DNA of 64,000 bases from Fibrella rubiginis (GTDB lineage Bacteria > Bacteroidota > Bacteroidia > Cytophagales > Spirosomataceae), in the NCBI RefSeq assembly GCF_017353185.1, contig NZ_JAFMYV010000001.1:682001-746000 (forward strand). The letters are read 5' to 3'. How positions within the stretch are numbered: the first letter of the stretch is position 1; every line of letters starts with the position of its first letter. This document shows positions 23,179-32,614 of this stretch, piece after piece. A program made the translations under genes and the position numbers. The notes under the pieces were generated by a model. That model did no database searches and was not told the origin of the DNA. It saw only the letters and a program-made list of their open reading frames with translations.

Positions 23179-26100
23179 ATGCTTAAACATATGCTTTCGG
23201 GGGTCGTTATCCTGAGCAGCTGGCTTACCGTCAGTGCGCAGGACCGGACGACCGCACGATCAGCCACCGACAAAAGTCGGCCGATGCTGGCCTCAACCAA
23301 CCGGGCAAATGGCCGCCCTGCCACCCCCGCCGACGTGCAACGCCTGATTAAAGGCACCGTCTCCGACGAAAAGGGCAGCGGGCTGCCGGGGGCTACCGTA
23401 TCCGTAAAAGGTACGCAACTGGGCACCACCACCGACGCCAACGGGGCGTTCTCGATCAACATGCCGGAAGGGTCCCGGATACTGGTCATTTCTTTTATCG
23501 GCATGAACACGCAGGAGGTGGACGTAGGCACCCGCAGCGTGCTGAACATTACGCTTCAGAACATGGGGCAGTCGCTCGACGAGGTCGTTGTGATTGGCTA
23601 TGGTACTCAGAAACGAGCCGACGTCACGTCGTCGATCACAACGGTGAAGGCGGCTGAACTGAAAGACATTCCGGCGGCGGGTATCGACCAGTTGTTGCAG
23701 GGCAAAGCGGCGGGGGTCACGGTCACCAGCAACGGCGGTCAACCCGGTGGGGGGGTGTCGGTGAAGGTGCGCGGCGTGACGTCGATCAACAGCAACGACC
23801 CGCTTTTTGTGATCGACGGGGTACCGTTTGTGGGGGGCAATACCTCATCGAGCACGGGCTACGCGGGGCTGGGCGGTGGCGACGGACAAACGGGCAACTC
23901 GGTCATGGCCATGCTCAATCCCAACGACATCGAGAGCATCGACGTCTTGAAAGATGCCTCGGCGCAGGCCATTTACGGGTCGCAGGCGGCCAATGGGGTC
24001 ATCATGATTACCACCAAAAAAGGCAAGCAGGGCGAAGGCAAGATCAACTACGATGCCTACACGGGCGTGTCGGAGGTGGCGCGGCGCCTGGACCTGATGG
24101 ACCTGCGTTCGTTTGCCAAGTACCAGAATGCGGTGCTGCCCATCATTGGCAACCCCGTGGCCGACGAGTTCAAGAACCCCGATCTGCTGGGCAAAGGCAC
24201 CGACTGGCAGGACGCTATGTTTCAGCGCGGGGCCATCAACAACCACCAGTTGAGCTTTTCGGGCGGGCGCGAAAAAACGACGTACTACCTGTCGCTCAAC
24301 TACTTCGACAACAAGGGTATTCTGCTGGGGTCCGATTTTAAGCGGTATTCGTCGCGCCTGAGCCTCGACACCCAGCTGAAGACATGGGCTAAAGTAGGCA
24401 TCAGCGCCAACGTGTCGCGCAGTATCCAGAACGTGTCCCTGGCCGACGCCGCCGAGGGTACGATCTGGTGGGGGGCGTCGACCAGCCCGCTCACGCCGGT
24501 GAAAAACCTCGACGGCACATGGGGGGGCGGCCAAACAGTGGGTGGTGTGCAGTACTACGGCTCCAACCTGGTGGGTAACAGCCAGTTCCGGGGTAATACC
24601 AAAACGACCAACAACATTTTCGGTAGCCTCTACGCCGAATTCCAGTTCACGAAGGGGCTGTCGCTGCGCAATGAACTGTCTTATTCGCTGGGGCAGGACA
24701 ACAGCGTTGCCTACCAGAAAGCCGGTAACGTGGGTACCACCTCGTTCCGCAGCAAGCTGATCGACGGGCGCAGTGACAGCTACTACTGGTCACTCACCAA
24801 CTACCTGAATTACAACCTGTATGTGGGCAAGCATGGCTTCCAGGCCACGGCGGGCCACCAGGTGCAGAACTCGTATTACCAGGCTATTTCGGGTACCAAA
24901 GTCGATCTGCAGGCCAACATTTTCGACCTCAGCACGGGCAGTGCCGACCAGACCACCTGGGGCCTGAACGGTGGTAAAGGACAGTGGGCTATGGAGTCTT
25001 ATTTTGCCCGCGCCAACTACACCTTCAACGAAAAGTACTCGCTGTCGGCCAGTTTCCGCACCGACGGTTCGTCGAACTTCGGCCCGAACAACCGCTGGGG
25101 TTCGTTCCCCGGCGTGTCGGCGGGCTGGACGGTATCCAACGAACCGTTTATGAAAGGACCCATCGCCAACGTGCTGAACTACGCTAAGTTGCGGGCGGGC
25201 TACGGCGTGGTGGGTAACCAGAATTTTCCCGGTGGCGCACCCAACCCGGCCTACGTAGGGGCGGTGCAGTTTTTCTCAGGGCCGGTGGGCTTCGGGTCGT
25301 CGAACATGATCAACGGCATTCCTAATCCCAACCTGAAATGGGAGTCGGTGAAAACGGCCAACGTGGGTGTCGATCTGGGCTTCTTTGGCGGGCGGCTCGA
25401 CGCCACCATCGACATGTACAGAAAGATTACGTCCGACATGATCATCTTCCTGACCGGTCCCAACCTGATTGGCGTGGGTGACCAGTGGGACGACCTGAAA
25501 GCACCCCTCGGCAACGCCGGTCAGATGACCAATACCGGAATTGATTTCAGCGTAACATCGACCAACGTCAAGAAAGGCAATTTCAGCTGGAAGACCAATG
25601 CTGTGTTTACGCAGTTCACCAACAGCTACGACAAGGCGGCCAGCGCGGCCTCGGCACTCGACGGTAAGGTATACTACAACAACTACCTCATCACGCACAC
25701 CACGCCGGGCCGTCCCGTGGGGTCGTTCTGGGGCCTGGTTACCGACGGGCTCTACCGCACGCAGGCTGAACTGGACAAAGCGCTGCCGCAGTTTGGCTAC
25801 AAGGTGAACCCCACCGAAACCTGGCTGGGTGACATCCGCTTCAAAGACATCAACGGCGACGGCAAGATCGACGCGGGTGACTACACCTACATTGGCAGTC
25901 CGCTGCCCAAGTTCACCTGGGGTTTCACCAACACGGTCAACTACGGCGATTTCGATGTCTCGGTGTTCCTGCAGGGAAGCCAGGGGGCCAAGGCGTTTAA
26001 TTTCCTCCGCTGGCAACTGGAAGGCATGAACAACGCCTACACCAACCAGATGAACTCGGTGAATGACCGCTATACCGATGCCAACCCCAACGGCGCGCTG

Positions 26101-26406
26101 CCCCGGTTTACGAACACCAACAAAAACAACACCGCCATGTCGGACCGCTACGTGGAAGACGCCTCCTACGTGCGTATCCAGAACATTGCCATTGGCTACC
26201 GCCTGCCGAAGGCGCTGCTGAGCCGGGTGAAGATTCAGAATCTGCGGTTCTACGGGACTATTCAGAACCTGAAGACCTTCACGAACTACACGGGCTACGA
26301 CCCGGAGATCGGCTCGTTCAACAACAGCATCAAGCTCACCAACGTCGACACGGGCCACTACCCGAACCCACGCACGTTTACGGTCGGCATGAACCTGCAA
26401 TTCTAA
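23179..26406 (+). CDS. SusC/RagA-family TonB-linked outer-membrane transporter
   Basis: The 1075-residue protein has a signal peptide (MLKHMLSGVVILSSWLTVSA), a carboxypeptidase-regulatory-like domain (IKGTVSDEKGSGLPGATVSV to about residue 125), a TonB box-like DEVVVIGYGTQKR, a plug domain with VKVRGVTSINSNDPLFVIDG and a large beta-barrel ending in TVGMNLQF with terminal Phe. It imports oligosaccharides with the SusD protein encoded next. A near-consensus -7 box, TAGCTTTT, is at 23153-23160. The downstream genes and the opposite-strand GH26, esterase and GH9 suggest a mannan/glucomannan oligosaccharide substrate. Confidence 0.95.
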   Translation: MLKHMLSGVVILSSWLTVSAQDRTTARSATDKSRPMLASTNRANGRPATPADVQRLIKGTVSDEKGSGLPGATVSVKGTQLGTTTDANGAFSINMPEGSRILVISFIGMNTQEVDVGTRSVLNITLQNMGQSLDEVVVIGYGTQKRADVTSSITTVKAAELKDIPAAGIDQLLQGKAAGVTVTSNGGQPGGGVSVKVRGVTSINSNDPLFVIDGVPFVGGNTSSSTGYAGLGGGDGQTGNSVMAMLNPNDIESIDVLKDASAQAIYGSQAANGVIMITTKKGKQGEGKINYDAYTGVSEVARRLDLMDLRSFAKYQNAVLPIIGNPVADEFKNPDLLGKGTDWQDAMFQRGAINNHQLSFSGGREKTTYYLSLNYFDNKGILLGSDFKRYSSRLSLDTQLKTWAKVGISANVSRSIQNVSLADAAEGTIWWGASTSPLTPVKNLDGTWGGGQTVGGVQYYGSNLVGNSQFRGNTKTTNNIFGSLYAEFQFTKGLSLRNELSYSLGQDNSVAYQKAGNVGTTSFRSKLIDGRSDSYYWSLTNYLNYNLYVGKHGFQATAGHQVQNSYYQAISGTKVDLQANIFDLSTGSADQTTWGLNGGKGQWAMESYFARANYTFNEKYSLSASFRTDGSSNFGPNNRWGSFPGVSAGWTVSNEPFMKGPIANVLNYAKLRAGYGVVGNQNFPGGAPNPAYVGAVQFFSGPVGFGSSNMINGIPNPNLKWESVKTANVGVDLGFFGGRLDATIDMYRKITSDMIIFLTGPNLIGVGDQWDDLKAPLGNAGQMTNTGIDFSVTSTNVKKGNFSWKTNAVFTQFTNSYDKAASAASALDGKVYYNNYLITHTTPGRPVGSFWGLVTDGLYRTQAELDKALPQFGYKVNPTETWLGDIRFKDINGDGKIDAGDYTYIGSPLPKFTWGFTNTVNYGDFDVSVFLQGSQGAKAFNFLRWQLEGMNNAYTNQMNSVNDRYTDANPNGALPRFTNTNKNNTAMSDRYVEDASYVRIQNIAIGYRLPKALLSRVKIQNLRFYGTIQNLKTFTNYTGYDPEIGSFNNSIKLTNVDTGHYPNPRTFTVGMNLQF

Positions 26407-26410
26407 AAAC

Positions 26411-26501
26411 ATTGAGTGAATGAGTGATTGAGCGAACAACGCTCTTCCCGTAATCGCTTAGGGCGTCTTTCCTTAATCACTCATTCGCTCATTCACTCAA
26501 T
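26411..26501. repeat. hairpin built of GAGTGAAT-like octamers between susC and susD
   Basis: ATTGAGTGAATGAG (26411-26424) pairs with CTCATTCACTCAAT (26488-26501), and the next GTGATT pairs with AATCAC with an 8-base bulge. Both arms are made of near-repeats of GAGTGAAT. It fills the 103-bp gap between the SusC stop and the SusD start, so it may tune the SusC:SusD ratio by RNA processing or partial termination. Confidence 0.7.
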
Positions 26502-26509
26502 AAAATGCC

Positions 26510-28084
26510 ATGAAACGCAAATCAGTTTATACCCTGCTGGTGTCTGCCTCACTGCTCTCGGCTTCGGCCTGTAAGGAAGACTTCATTGACCGACCCTCGC
26601 TGTCGGGTACCACCACCAGCAACTACTACAACAACGCCGATGAGGTGCGGGGTGCCACCAGCACGCTTTACAGCGGCCTGCCCTGGCGCAACTACGAAAG
26701 CCGGGCGCAGGACGCCATCGGCGACGTAATGGCCGGCAACATGTTTACCTACACCGATGTGGAGTACCTCAACTTCTCGATCTCGTCGGCCTCCGACCGG
26801 ATTGGGGCGTCGTGGGGGGCGTTTTACAAGATCATCGGCTACGCCAACGTGATGATCAAAACGTTTGAAGAGAAAAAAGCCGCCGGGGGTGGTGCGGCTT
26901 ATCTGGACCCCGCCATTGCCGAATGCCACTTTATCCGGGGCATGCTGTATTTCTTCATTGCCCGCACCTGGGGCGCCGCGCCGATCATCACTGATCCGGG
27001 TGCCACGGCCTTGTCGGGCGATTTCAACATTCCGCGGTATCTGCAGAAAGATGTGCTCCGCTTTGCCCTGGAAGAGTTAAAAATGGCCGAAGCCGGTTTG
27101 CCCGAAACCGACGTGCCGGGCCGGGTGACCAAATACGCCGCCAAGGGCCTGATGGCGAAAATGTACCTGTACTCGAAAGACTACGCCAACGCCAAAGCCA
27201 AGGCCGAAGAGGTGATCAACTCAGGTAAGTATATGCTGGTGAGCGACTATCCCGGCATGTTCACCAAAGCGAGCATGAATAACAACGCCGAGTCGCTCTT
27301 CTCGATTCAGCACCAGTTTGCCCAGGACCCCTGGGGAACGGGCAACATCAAAAACCCGGACCGCGGTGCCGGTGCCCTGCGCACGTCGGAGGCCGACGCC
27401 TGGGAGATGTACGTGCCGTCTATCGACATGCTGAAAGAATACGAGTTTGGCGACCTGCGCCGCAAATGGTCAGTGATGGAGCAGGGCTGGACCAACCCAA
27501 GCTGGAAACCCCAGCGCGCCAACGCACCGGCCTATAACGCGTTCATGGCCAATGGGTTCAAGTATGATACCCTCCAGCCGGTTAACGACGGTGGCAGCCT
27601 GAGCCCTACCCGCGCCAACATCGTAAAGTATTTCGCCGGTCCCGGCAAAGGCTATGGCGGTGAGCCGGTGCTGGGCCAGAACTCGGGCAACAACGTAGTG
27701 CTGCTGCGCTACGCCGACATTCTGCTGATTTACGCCGAAGCTGTGCTGGCCGGTAACGCCTCGACAACGGATCCGAAGGCACTGGAGGCCCTGAACAAGG
27801 TCAGAAGCCGGGCGGGGTTGCCAGCCAAGGCCGCCATTACCAACGCCGACATCCTGCACGAGCGCCGGGTAGAGTTTGCCTTTGAAGGCGACTACTGGTA
27901 CGATATTCAGCGGCAGGGCTATGCGAAGGCAAAAGCCATCATTGAGAAGCAGAACCGGGGCACAGCTACCTACAGCACCTACCTCACCAATTTCAGCGAA
28001 GACAAGCTATTCCTGCCTATCCCGGCGGGCGAAATTGTGCAGGACCCTGCCCTGGGAAAAGACCCGGTTCCTTATTACAAATAA
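26510..28084 (+). CDS. SusD/RagB-family surface glycan-binding lipoprotein
   Basis: The 524-residue protein has a lipoprotein signal ending ASAC (Cys21) followed by KEDF, then the SusD fold: TSNYYNNADEVRGATSTLYS near the N-terminus, FIRGMLYFFIARTWGAAPII and the TPR-like helices, and the C-terminal LLRYADILLIYAEAVL and RRVEFAFEGDYWYDIQR motifs. It caps the SusC transporter on the cell surface and captures oligosaccharides. The gene follows susC after 103 bp containing a hairpin and precedes a surface glycan-binding protein gene by 30 bp. Confidence 0.95.
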   Translation: MKRKSVYTLLVSASLLSASACKEDFIDRPSLSGTTTSNYYNNADEVRGATSTLYSGLPWRNYESRAQDAIGDVMAGNMFTYTDVEYLNFSISSASDRIGASWGAFYKIIGYANVMIKTFEEKKAAGGGAAYLDPAIAECHFIRGMLYFFIARTWGAAPIITDPGATALSGDFNIPRYLQKDVLRFALEELKMAEAGLPETDVPGRVTKYAAKGLMAKMYLYSKDYANAKAKAEEVINSGKYMLVSDYPGMFTKASMNNNAESLFSIQHQFAQDPWGTGNIKNPDRGAGALRTSEADAWEMYVPSIDMLKEYEFGDLRRKWSVMEQGWTNPSWKPQRANAPAYNAFMANGFKYDTLQPVNDGGSLSPTRANIVKYFAGPGKGYGGEPVLGQNSGNNVVLLRYADILLIYAEAVLAGNASTTDPKALEALNKVRSRAGLPAKAAITNADILHERRVEFAFEGDYWYDIQRQGYAKAKAIIEKQNRGTATYSTYLTNFSEDKLFLPIPAGEIVQDPALGKDPVPYYK

Positions 28085-28114
28085 GCTGTTGACCCTTCCA
28101 AACAAAGCAATCAC

Positions 28115-29203
28115 ATGAACTTCACACACCTCAATAGGCTTGTGGGCCTGTCTGTCCTGACCGTTATGGCGGGGCTGGCGACGCTCTCCTGCCAAAAAGA
28201 CACCGACGGTAGCCCGCAGATCGGTCCCGGTAATCCGCAGGTAACCAAGATCATGCCCGACTCGGCAGCGGCCGGTACCACCGTCACGATAGTGGGCAGT
28301 GGGCTGGGCGATATGCGCACCATTCTGTTCGAAAAGCTGAGCGTACCGGCTGGTTTTCAGCCAACGCTAAACACCGGCGAGGCCCTTATTTTCCGCGTAC
28401 CCCCCGATGCCGCCGGGGGCAAACAGAACGTGACGTTTACCAACAGCGCGGGCCAAACGGTGTCGGTACCGTTTAAAGTGCTGGCCTACCCAACGGTAAC
28501 GAACGTGTCGATGTATGATTTTACGAAAGGCACCAGGATCACGATCACCGGCAATAATTTCGACGATGTGACGTCGGTGGCTGTGGCCGACTCGGTCAAA
28601 GGCGTGTCGGATGCCGCGACCATTGTGTCGAAGTCGAAGAAGGAACTGGTCATTGAGATGCCAGCTACCACGCTCAACCGGGCCACACTGGCGATTACCA
28701 ACGGCACCGGCCGGATCAGGACCAGGCAGGAGTTTGTCAACATCGACAAGGCGTTCCCGATCTTCACCGACGGCTACGCCAAAGGTTTCCAGGATAACTC
28801 CTGGGGCGACGCGGGTGCCGTGTCAACCAAAGCTGCCGTCTTTGGGGTATCCTCGGCCACCAAAACATACCAGAAAGGCAACTGGCACCTCATTGCGTTT
28901 GCCAACTGGACGGGGATTGCCTACGACCCATCCTACACCTACCTGACGGGCTGGATCAAGGGCGGTTCGGCTGACTACGCGCTCTACGTCACCACCGATG
29001 CCAGCAAAGCAGGCTTTGGTAATTTCGTTGATGCCAACCAGGTCAACGTGAAGGCTAATGTCTGGAATTACGTTAAAATCAAGCTGGCCGACATGGATTT
29101 CTGGACGCCGGGCAGCACCATGAAGCAACTTGGTTTCCGCATTAAAGGCCCCGATAAGCAGGACGAAACGTTCTACTTCGATAACATCATGCTGGTCAAG
29201 TAA
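28115..29203 (+). CDS. TIG-domain surface glycan-binding lipoprotein (SGBP-B-like)
   Basis: The 362-residue protein carries a lipobox (ATLSC, Cys26), then two IPT/TIG immunoglobulin-like repeats (VTKIMPDSAAAGTTVTIVGS; VTNVSMYDFTKGTRITITGN). The C-terminal domain from about residue 215 (FPIFTDGYAKGFQDNSWGDA) resembles the glycan-binding domain of SGBP-B proteins in xyloglucan and mannan loci. It probably sits on the outer face of the outer membrane and helps SusD capture polysaccharide. It is the last gene of the plus-strand susCD unit and is followed by a bidirectional hairpin shared with the convergent GH26 gene. Confidence 0.82.
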   Translation: MNFTHLNRLVGLSVLTVMAGLATLSCQKDTDGSPQIGPGNPQVTKIMPDSAAAGTTVTIVGSGLGDMRTILFEKLSVPAGFQPTLNTGEALIFRVPPDAAGGKQNVTFTNSAGQTVSVPFKVLAYPTVTNVSMYDFTKGTRITITGNNFDDVTSVAVADSVKGVSDAATIVSKSKKELVIEMPATTLNRATLAITNGTGRIRTRQEFVNIDKAFPIFTDGYAKGFQDNSWGDAGAVSTKAAVFGVSSATKTYQKGNWHLIAFANWTGIAYDPSYTYLTGWIKGGSADYALYVTTDASKAGFGNFVDANQVNVKANVWNYVKIKLADMDFWTPGSTMKQLGFRIKGPDKQDETFYFDNIMLVK

Positions 29204-29243
29204 GTGGCTTGCCCCCGTTAAATCAGGTTTGCTACTGGGTATC

Positions 29244-29312
29244 GCTGAGGCGTAAGGCTTCGCACAGGACGGCCAGTCGAAGGACGTTCCGCGCGAAGCC
29301 TTACGCCTCAGC
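29244..29312. terminator. 20-bp-arm hairpin between convergent SGBP and GH26 genes
   Basis: GCTGAGGCGTAAGGCTTCGC (29244-29263) is the exact reverse complement of 29293-29312, with a 29-base loop. Its place between the two stops suggests a terminator that works in both directions. There is no long T tract. Confidence 0.65.
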
Positions 29313-29319
29313 AAATCTG

Positions 29320-30477
29320 TTAGAAAAACAGCAGTTTTTTCCGGCGATATACTTTACGTAGGTCGCTTTCAAACAGCGTGTAGGGGTCCTGGTAAAAGTG
29401 CAGAAAATCAGCCACGCTGGCCTGGCCGGGGTAGGGGGCGTAGAAGTGCGTTGGGCTACGGGCATCGTTGCGCCAGACGAGCACATAAGCCAGCTTCAAT
29501 TTTTCGGCCTTCAGGGCTTTCAACAACGTATTGGTCCACCAGGTCGTATCAGGAATTGACTCCAGCCCAGTTTCGGTGAAGGCCGCCAGCTTGTGGGCTT
29601 TCCGGGCGTAGTCCGACACAATTTTGAGTTTGGCAATGCCCGCCTGCACGTTGTAGTTGCCGTTTCGGCCAAAATCGGCGTAGTTGTCCACGCCCACCAT
29701 ATCGACCCAGTCGTCGCCGGGATACCGGTCCAGATACTGGGCTTCGGAGGTGAACAGGCAGTCGGGCGAGAAGGTGTAGATGAAGTTGTGCACCTGCAAA
29801 CTGTCGCGCAGGTAGGTGACCGTAAACCGCCAGAGCGACGTGAAATCGTGGCGCGAACAGTGCGGCTTACCCCACCAGAACCAGCCCCCGTCAAGCTCGT
29901 GGTAGGGCCGGAAGAGCATGGGCACGAGTTTGCCATCCTGCCCCCGGATCGAGCCTGCCAGGTCGCCCACGGTTTTCAGAATGGCTTTGTACTGCGCGTG
30001 ATGCGACCCGCCCGGAACCAGGTTTGCCACCGCCGGGGCCGACACCGAGTCTTTCCAGTAGAATCCCGTATGGGGCGTTACGGGGTTCGAGAAGTGCCAG
30101 GCCACGGTGGTCACGCCACCGCGGTTGTAGGTATCGGCAATCTGCGTCCGCAAACTTGCTTTGGTTCGCTCCACCGCCGCCGCAGACCTGCCCGACAACC
30201 CGCTGAAATCAACGCCGATGACAGCAGGATGTGAGCCACTCACCGATTTCACGTCTGATCGGTTGGCGTCGCCCGTCCAGCCGTGACCGTATTCGGTAGC
30301 GTGCTGATGGCCAAAGAGAATATGCTTCCTCGACAGTTTGCTCAGGTTATAGTAAAGTGCCTGCGTTTCTTTGGTTGCCCCCGCATCAATCAGTTTAGGT
30401 TTTGGTACGGCATAGCTAAATACCGCTGGTGACAAACTAAGCAGGGTAAGGAATGAAAAGAAGGTTTTTTTGTTCAT
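29320..30477 (-). CDS. GH26 endo-beta-1,4-mannanase
   Basis: The 385-residue protein has a signal peptide (MNKKTFFSFLTLLSLSPAVFS) and a GH26 TIM barrel with HILFGHQHATEYG, AVIGVDFSG and TTVAWHFSNP. The acid/base motif is RPYHELDGGWFWWG (E194) and the nucleophile is in AFTETGLES (E302). GH26 enzymes cut beta-1,4-mannan backbones. The catalytic residues and aromatic platform are intact. It lies convergent to the susCD unit and upstream of a terminator-like hairpin separating it from the esterase gene on the same strand. The protein ends YRRKKLLFF. A secreted or periplasmic location is inferred from the signal peptide. Confidence 0.92.
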   Translation of the reverse strand: MNKKTFFSFLTLLSLSPAVFSYAVPKPKLIDAGATKETQALYYNLSKLSRKHILFGHQHATEYGHGWTGDANRSDVKSVSGSHPAVIGVDFSGLSGRSAAAVERTKASLRTQIADTYNRGGVTTVAWHFSNPVTPHTGFYWKDSVSAPAVANLVPGGSHHAQYKAILKTVGDLAGSIRGQDGKLVPMLFRPYHELDGGWFWWGKPHCSRHDFTSLWRFTVTYLRDSLQVHNFIYTFSPDCLFTSEAQYLDRYPGDDWVDMVGVDNYADFGRNGNYNVQAGIAKLKIVSDYARKAHKLAAFTETGLESIPDTTWWTNTLLKALKAEKLKLAYVLVWRNDARSPTHFYAPYPGQASVADFLHFYQDPYTLFESDLRKVYRRKKLLFF

Positions 30478-30537
30478 AAAGCGTTGATTATAAGCAAACT
30501 ATTTTTAGTAGCAGTAATGGATTAAGGTATGGTTGCA

Positions 30538-30564
30538 GTGCAGGGCTATGCACCAGCCCTGCAC
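30538..30564 (-). terminator. hairpin after the acetylesterase gene
   Basis: GTGCAGGGCT (30538-30547) pairs perfectly with AGCCCTGCAC (30555-30564) around a 7-base loop, 38 bp beyond the esterase stop on the minus strand. It has no strong T run, so the strength is uncertain. It separates the GH9-esterase pair from GH26. Confidence 0.5.
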
Positions 30565-30601
30565 CGCGGCCATGCTCTAGAGCACCTGACTTTAACGCCT
30601 G

Positions 30602-32551
30602 CTACTCAAACCGAACGTTGGTGGTTAGACCGGGCCACGTATCGGTGCGGAACGGGTTGGCGGGCAATCCATCGGCGCTGAACAGGTTGGCCTCTTCGGG
30701 TGCGTCGGCCCAGGCGTAGCGTACGGCCACGGGTTTGGGTACGTCGGCGCTCGAAACAACAACAGTAGCGCCGTTGATCTGAGCCTGCGCATAGTGGAAA
30801 ACATGATCGTCGCCCGCAATCTCGAATCCTTTCAGGTAGCCGTATTTGTCCTTCACCACTAAACCGACTTTTGCGTTGGCGAAAGAAACAATGGCCCTGT
30901 TGCCCTCAAAAGCCACACCGCTGAAGGTAGGTGAAGCATAGTTTACGGATTGACCGTAATCGAGTTTGAGCGCATGCAGGGCCAGCCGGTGACCCACGTC
31001 CTGTTTGTTGGTGGGGTGAATGTCTTTGGGATTGCCAACGTCGGTGGTGACAGCCATGCCGGTTTTGGGCAGCTTGAGCGTCATGGTTTGCGCCTCGCGC
31101 AGTTCGGCCCAGTTGCTGCCCTGGTTGCTGCTCAGGTTAGCCCCAAAGCTGGACAGCTGCACAAAGTAGAATGACAGGTTCTGCCCAAATTTCTGCCGCC
31201 AGTCGGTAATCAGCAGTGGAAAGGACTGCCGGTATTGGTAGGCCCGCCCCGCGTTGGTTTCGCCCTGATACCACAGCACCCCGCGCAGGGCAAACGGCTC
31301 AAGCGGGGCAATCATGGCGTTGTAGAGGCTCACGGCCACGTTGTTCATGAACCGCTTGTACTGGTGTTTTTCGCCGAAAGCAGGCATGAGCAGCCAGTCG
31401 TTTGCCAGGTTAATGCGCTGAGGGCCAGCTTCTACGTACAAATCGCTGCTCGATCCCTTCAGGCCCAGGCCATACCAGGCGGGATTGACCATGCCACCCA
31501 TTTTCAGGACCAGCCGGTTCTGCCCCGCTTGCCAGGTATTAGGCGGGATGGTAATTTTCCGAACCCCGCTGATCGTGCCTTCTGAGACAAGCTTCCCGTT
31601 GATATAAATCTGGTTGGGGCTGTCGTTTTCGGCCAGGGACAGGGTAGTCGGGGCGTTAACCATGTCGTCGGGAATGGTCACCAGGCGGGCCATGTAGCCC
31701 TGCCCCGTGAACCCCATCATGTCTTTCCATTCCCACTGGCCCATGGGGTCGGTTTTGCGCCAGCCCGCAAAGTCATAGTTAGGGCTCAGGTATTTGGCTT
31801 CGTCGGCAGCGGTGAGGTTGGTGGGCACCTTCAATCGCTGCCGAAGTTTCAGGTCGACCAGGCTGTCGGCGGCAGCCCAGTTGGTAGGCAGCTGCTGTAC
31901 TGTGGGGCGTAGTTCGGGGTTGCTCAGCATACTTTCCTTGCTGATCCAGCCCTCGACCTGCGACCCGCCCCAGGACGAATGCAAAAGCCCGATAGGCACG
32001 TTTAGTTTTTGGTACAGCTCGCGGGCAAAGAAAAAGCCAACCGCCGTGAAGTCGCCTACTGTTTCGGCTGAAGCCACCGCCCAGTCGCCCGTTTTTAAGT
32101 CGGTTTGTGGCGTCAGGGCCAGTTCGTGTTCGACCCGGAAATGCCTGATCTGCGGGAAGTTGGCGTTTTTCTTTTCGGCAGCGTAGTTGTCGGCCTGCTT
32201 CACCGGCCACTCCATGTTCGACTGCCCCGAGCAGAGCCACACTTCGCCAATGAGCACGTCGCTGGCCTGGGCACTGCCCGATTTGGCGGTGGCGGTCAGC
32301 ACGTGTGGCCCGCCAGCTTCAAGAGGGGCGAACCGGACGAGCCACTTACCGCCCGCATCGGCTTTGGCCTGTTGGTGCTGACCAGCCAGCGTTGCTTTCA
32401 CTGTTTCGCCCGGTTTGGCCCAGCCCCAAACCAGAATAGGCTGCTGCCGCTGCAAAACAACGTGGTCGGAAAACAGCCGGGCCATCCGCACCTGTCCGGA
32501 TGCGGCCAGGTTGACCAGCAACAGTGCAAAAAAGAGAACGTGCTTTTTCAT
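30602..32551 (-). CDS. sialate O-acetylesterase-type SGNH carbohydrate esterase
   Basis: From the ATG at 32551 the protein has 649 residues with a signal peptide (MKKHVLFFALLLVNLAASGQ). It has an N-terminal beta domain (FSDHVVLQRQQPILVWGWAK) and a SASA-type esterase domain whose nucleophile is in GEVWLCSGQSNMEWPV (S111). There is an inserted jelly-roll region and LWYQGETNAGRA, and the catalytic DxxH in GNPKDIHPTNKQDVGHR. Though named for sialate, such enzymes in hemicellulose loci usually remove acetyl groups from mannan or xylan. With GH26 and GH9 neighbours, deacetylation of (gluco)mannan is the likeliest role. An ATG ten codons upstream is less likely as start because the signal peptide begins at MKKHVLFF. 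It follows GH9 by 63 bp. Confidence 0.88.
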   Translation of the reverse strand: MKKHVLFFALLLVNLAASGQVRMARLFSDHVVLQRQQPILVWGWAKPGETVKATLAGQHQQAKADAGGKWLVRFAPLEAGGPHVLTATAKSGSAQASDVLIGEVWLCSGQSNMEWPVKQADNYAAEKKNANFPQIRHFRVEHELALTPQTDLKTGDWAVASAETVGDFTAVGFFFARELYQKLNVPIGLLHSSWGGSQVEGWISKESMLSNPELRPTVQQLPTNWAAADSLVDLKLRQRLKVPTNLTAADEAKYLSPNYDFAGWRKTDPMGQWEWKDMMGFTGQGYMARLVTIPDDMVNAPTTLSLAENDSPNQIYINGKLVSEGTISGVRKITIPPNTWQAGQNRLVLKMGGMVNPAWYGLGLKGSSSDLYVEAGPQRINLANDWLLMPAFGEKHQYKRFMNNVAVSLYNAMIAPLEPFALRGVLWYQGETNAGRAYQYRQSFPLLITDWRQKFGQNLSFYFVQLSSFGANLSSNQGSNWAELREAQTMTLKLPKTGMAVTTDVGNPKDIHPTNKQDVGHRLALHALKLDYGQSVNYASPTFSGVAFEGNRAIVSFANAKVGLVVKDKYGYLKGFEIAGDDHVFHYAQAQINGATVVVSSADVPKPVAVRYAWADAPEEANLFSADGLPANPFRTDTWPGLTTNVRFE

Positions 32552-32614
32552 GGGAATCGCTATATGATTTCTCAATATCACCGTGAACCGAGAAACATCC
32601 TACTATCACCAGCC

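Noticed and set aside
25276..26439. Minus-strand open frame of 387 codons
   Set aside because: It is the antisense of the SusC barrel, and its composition lacks any fold signature.
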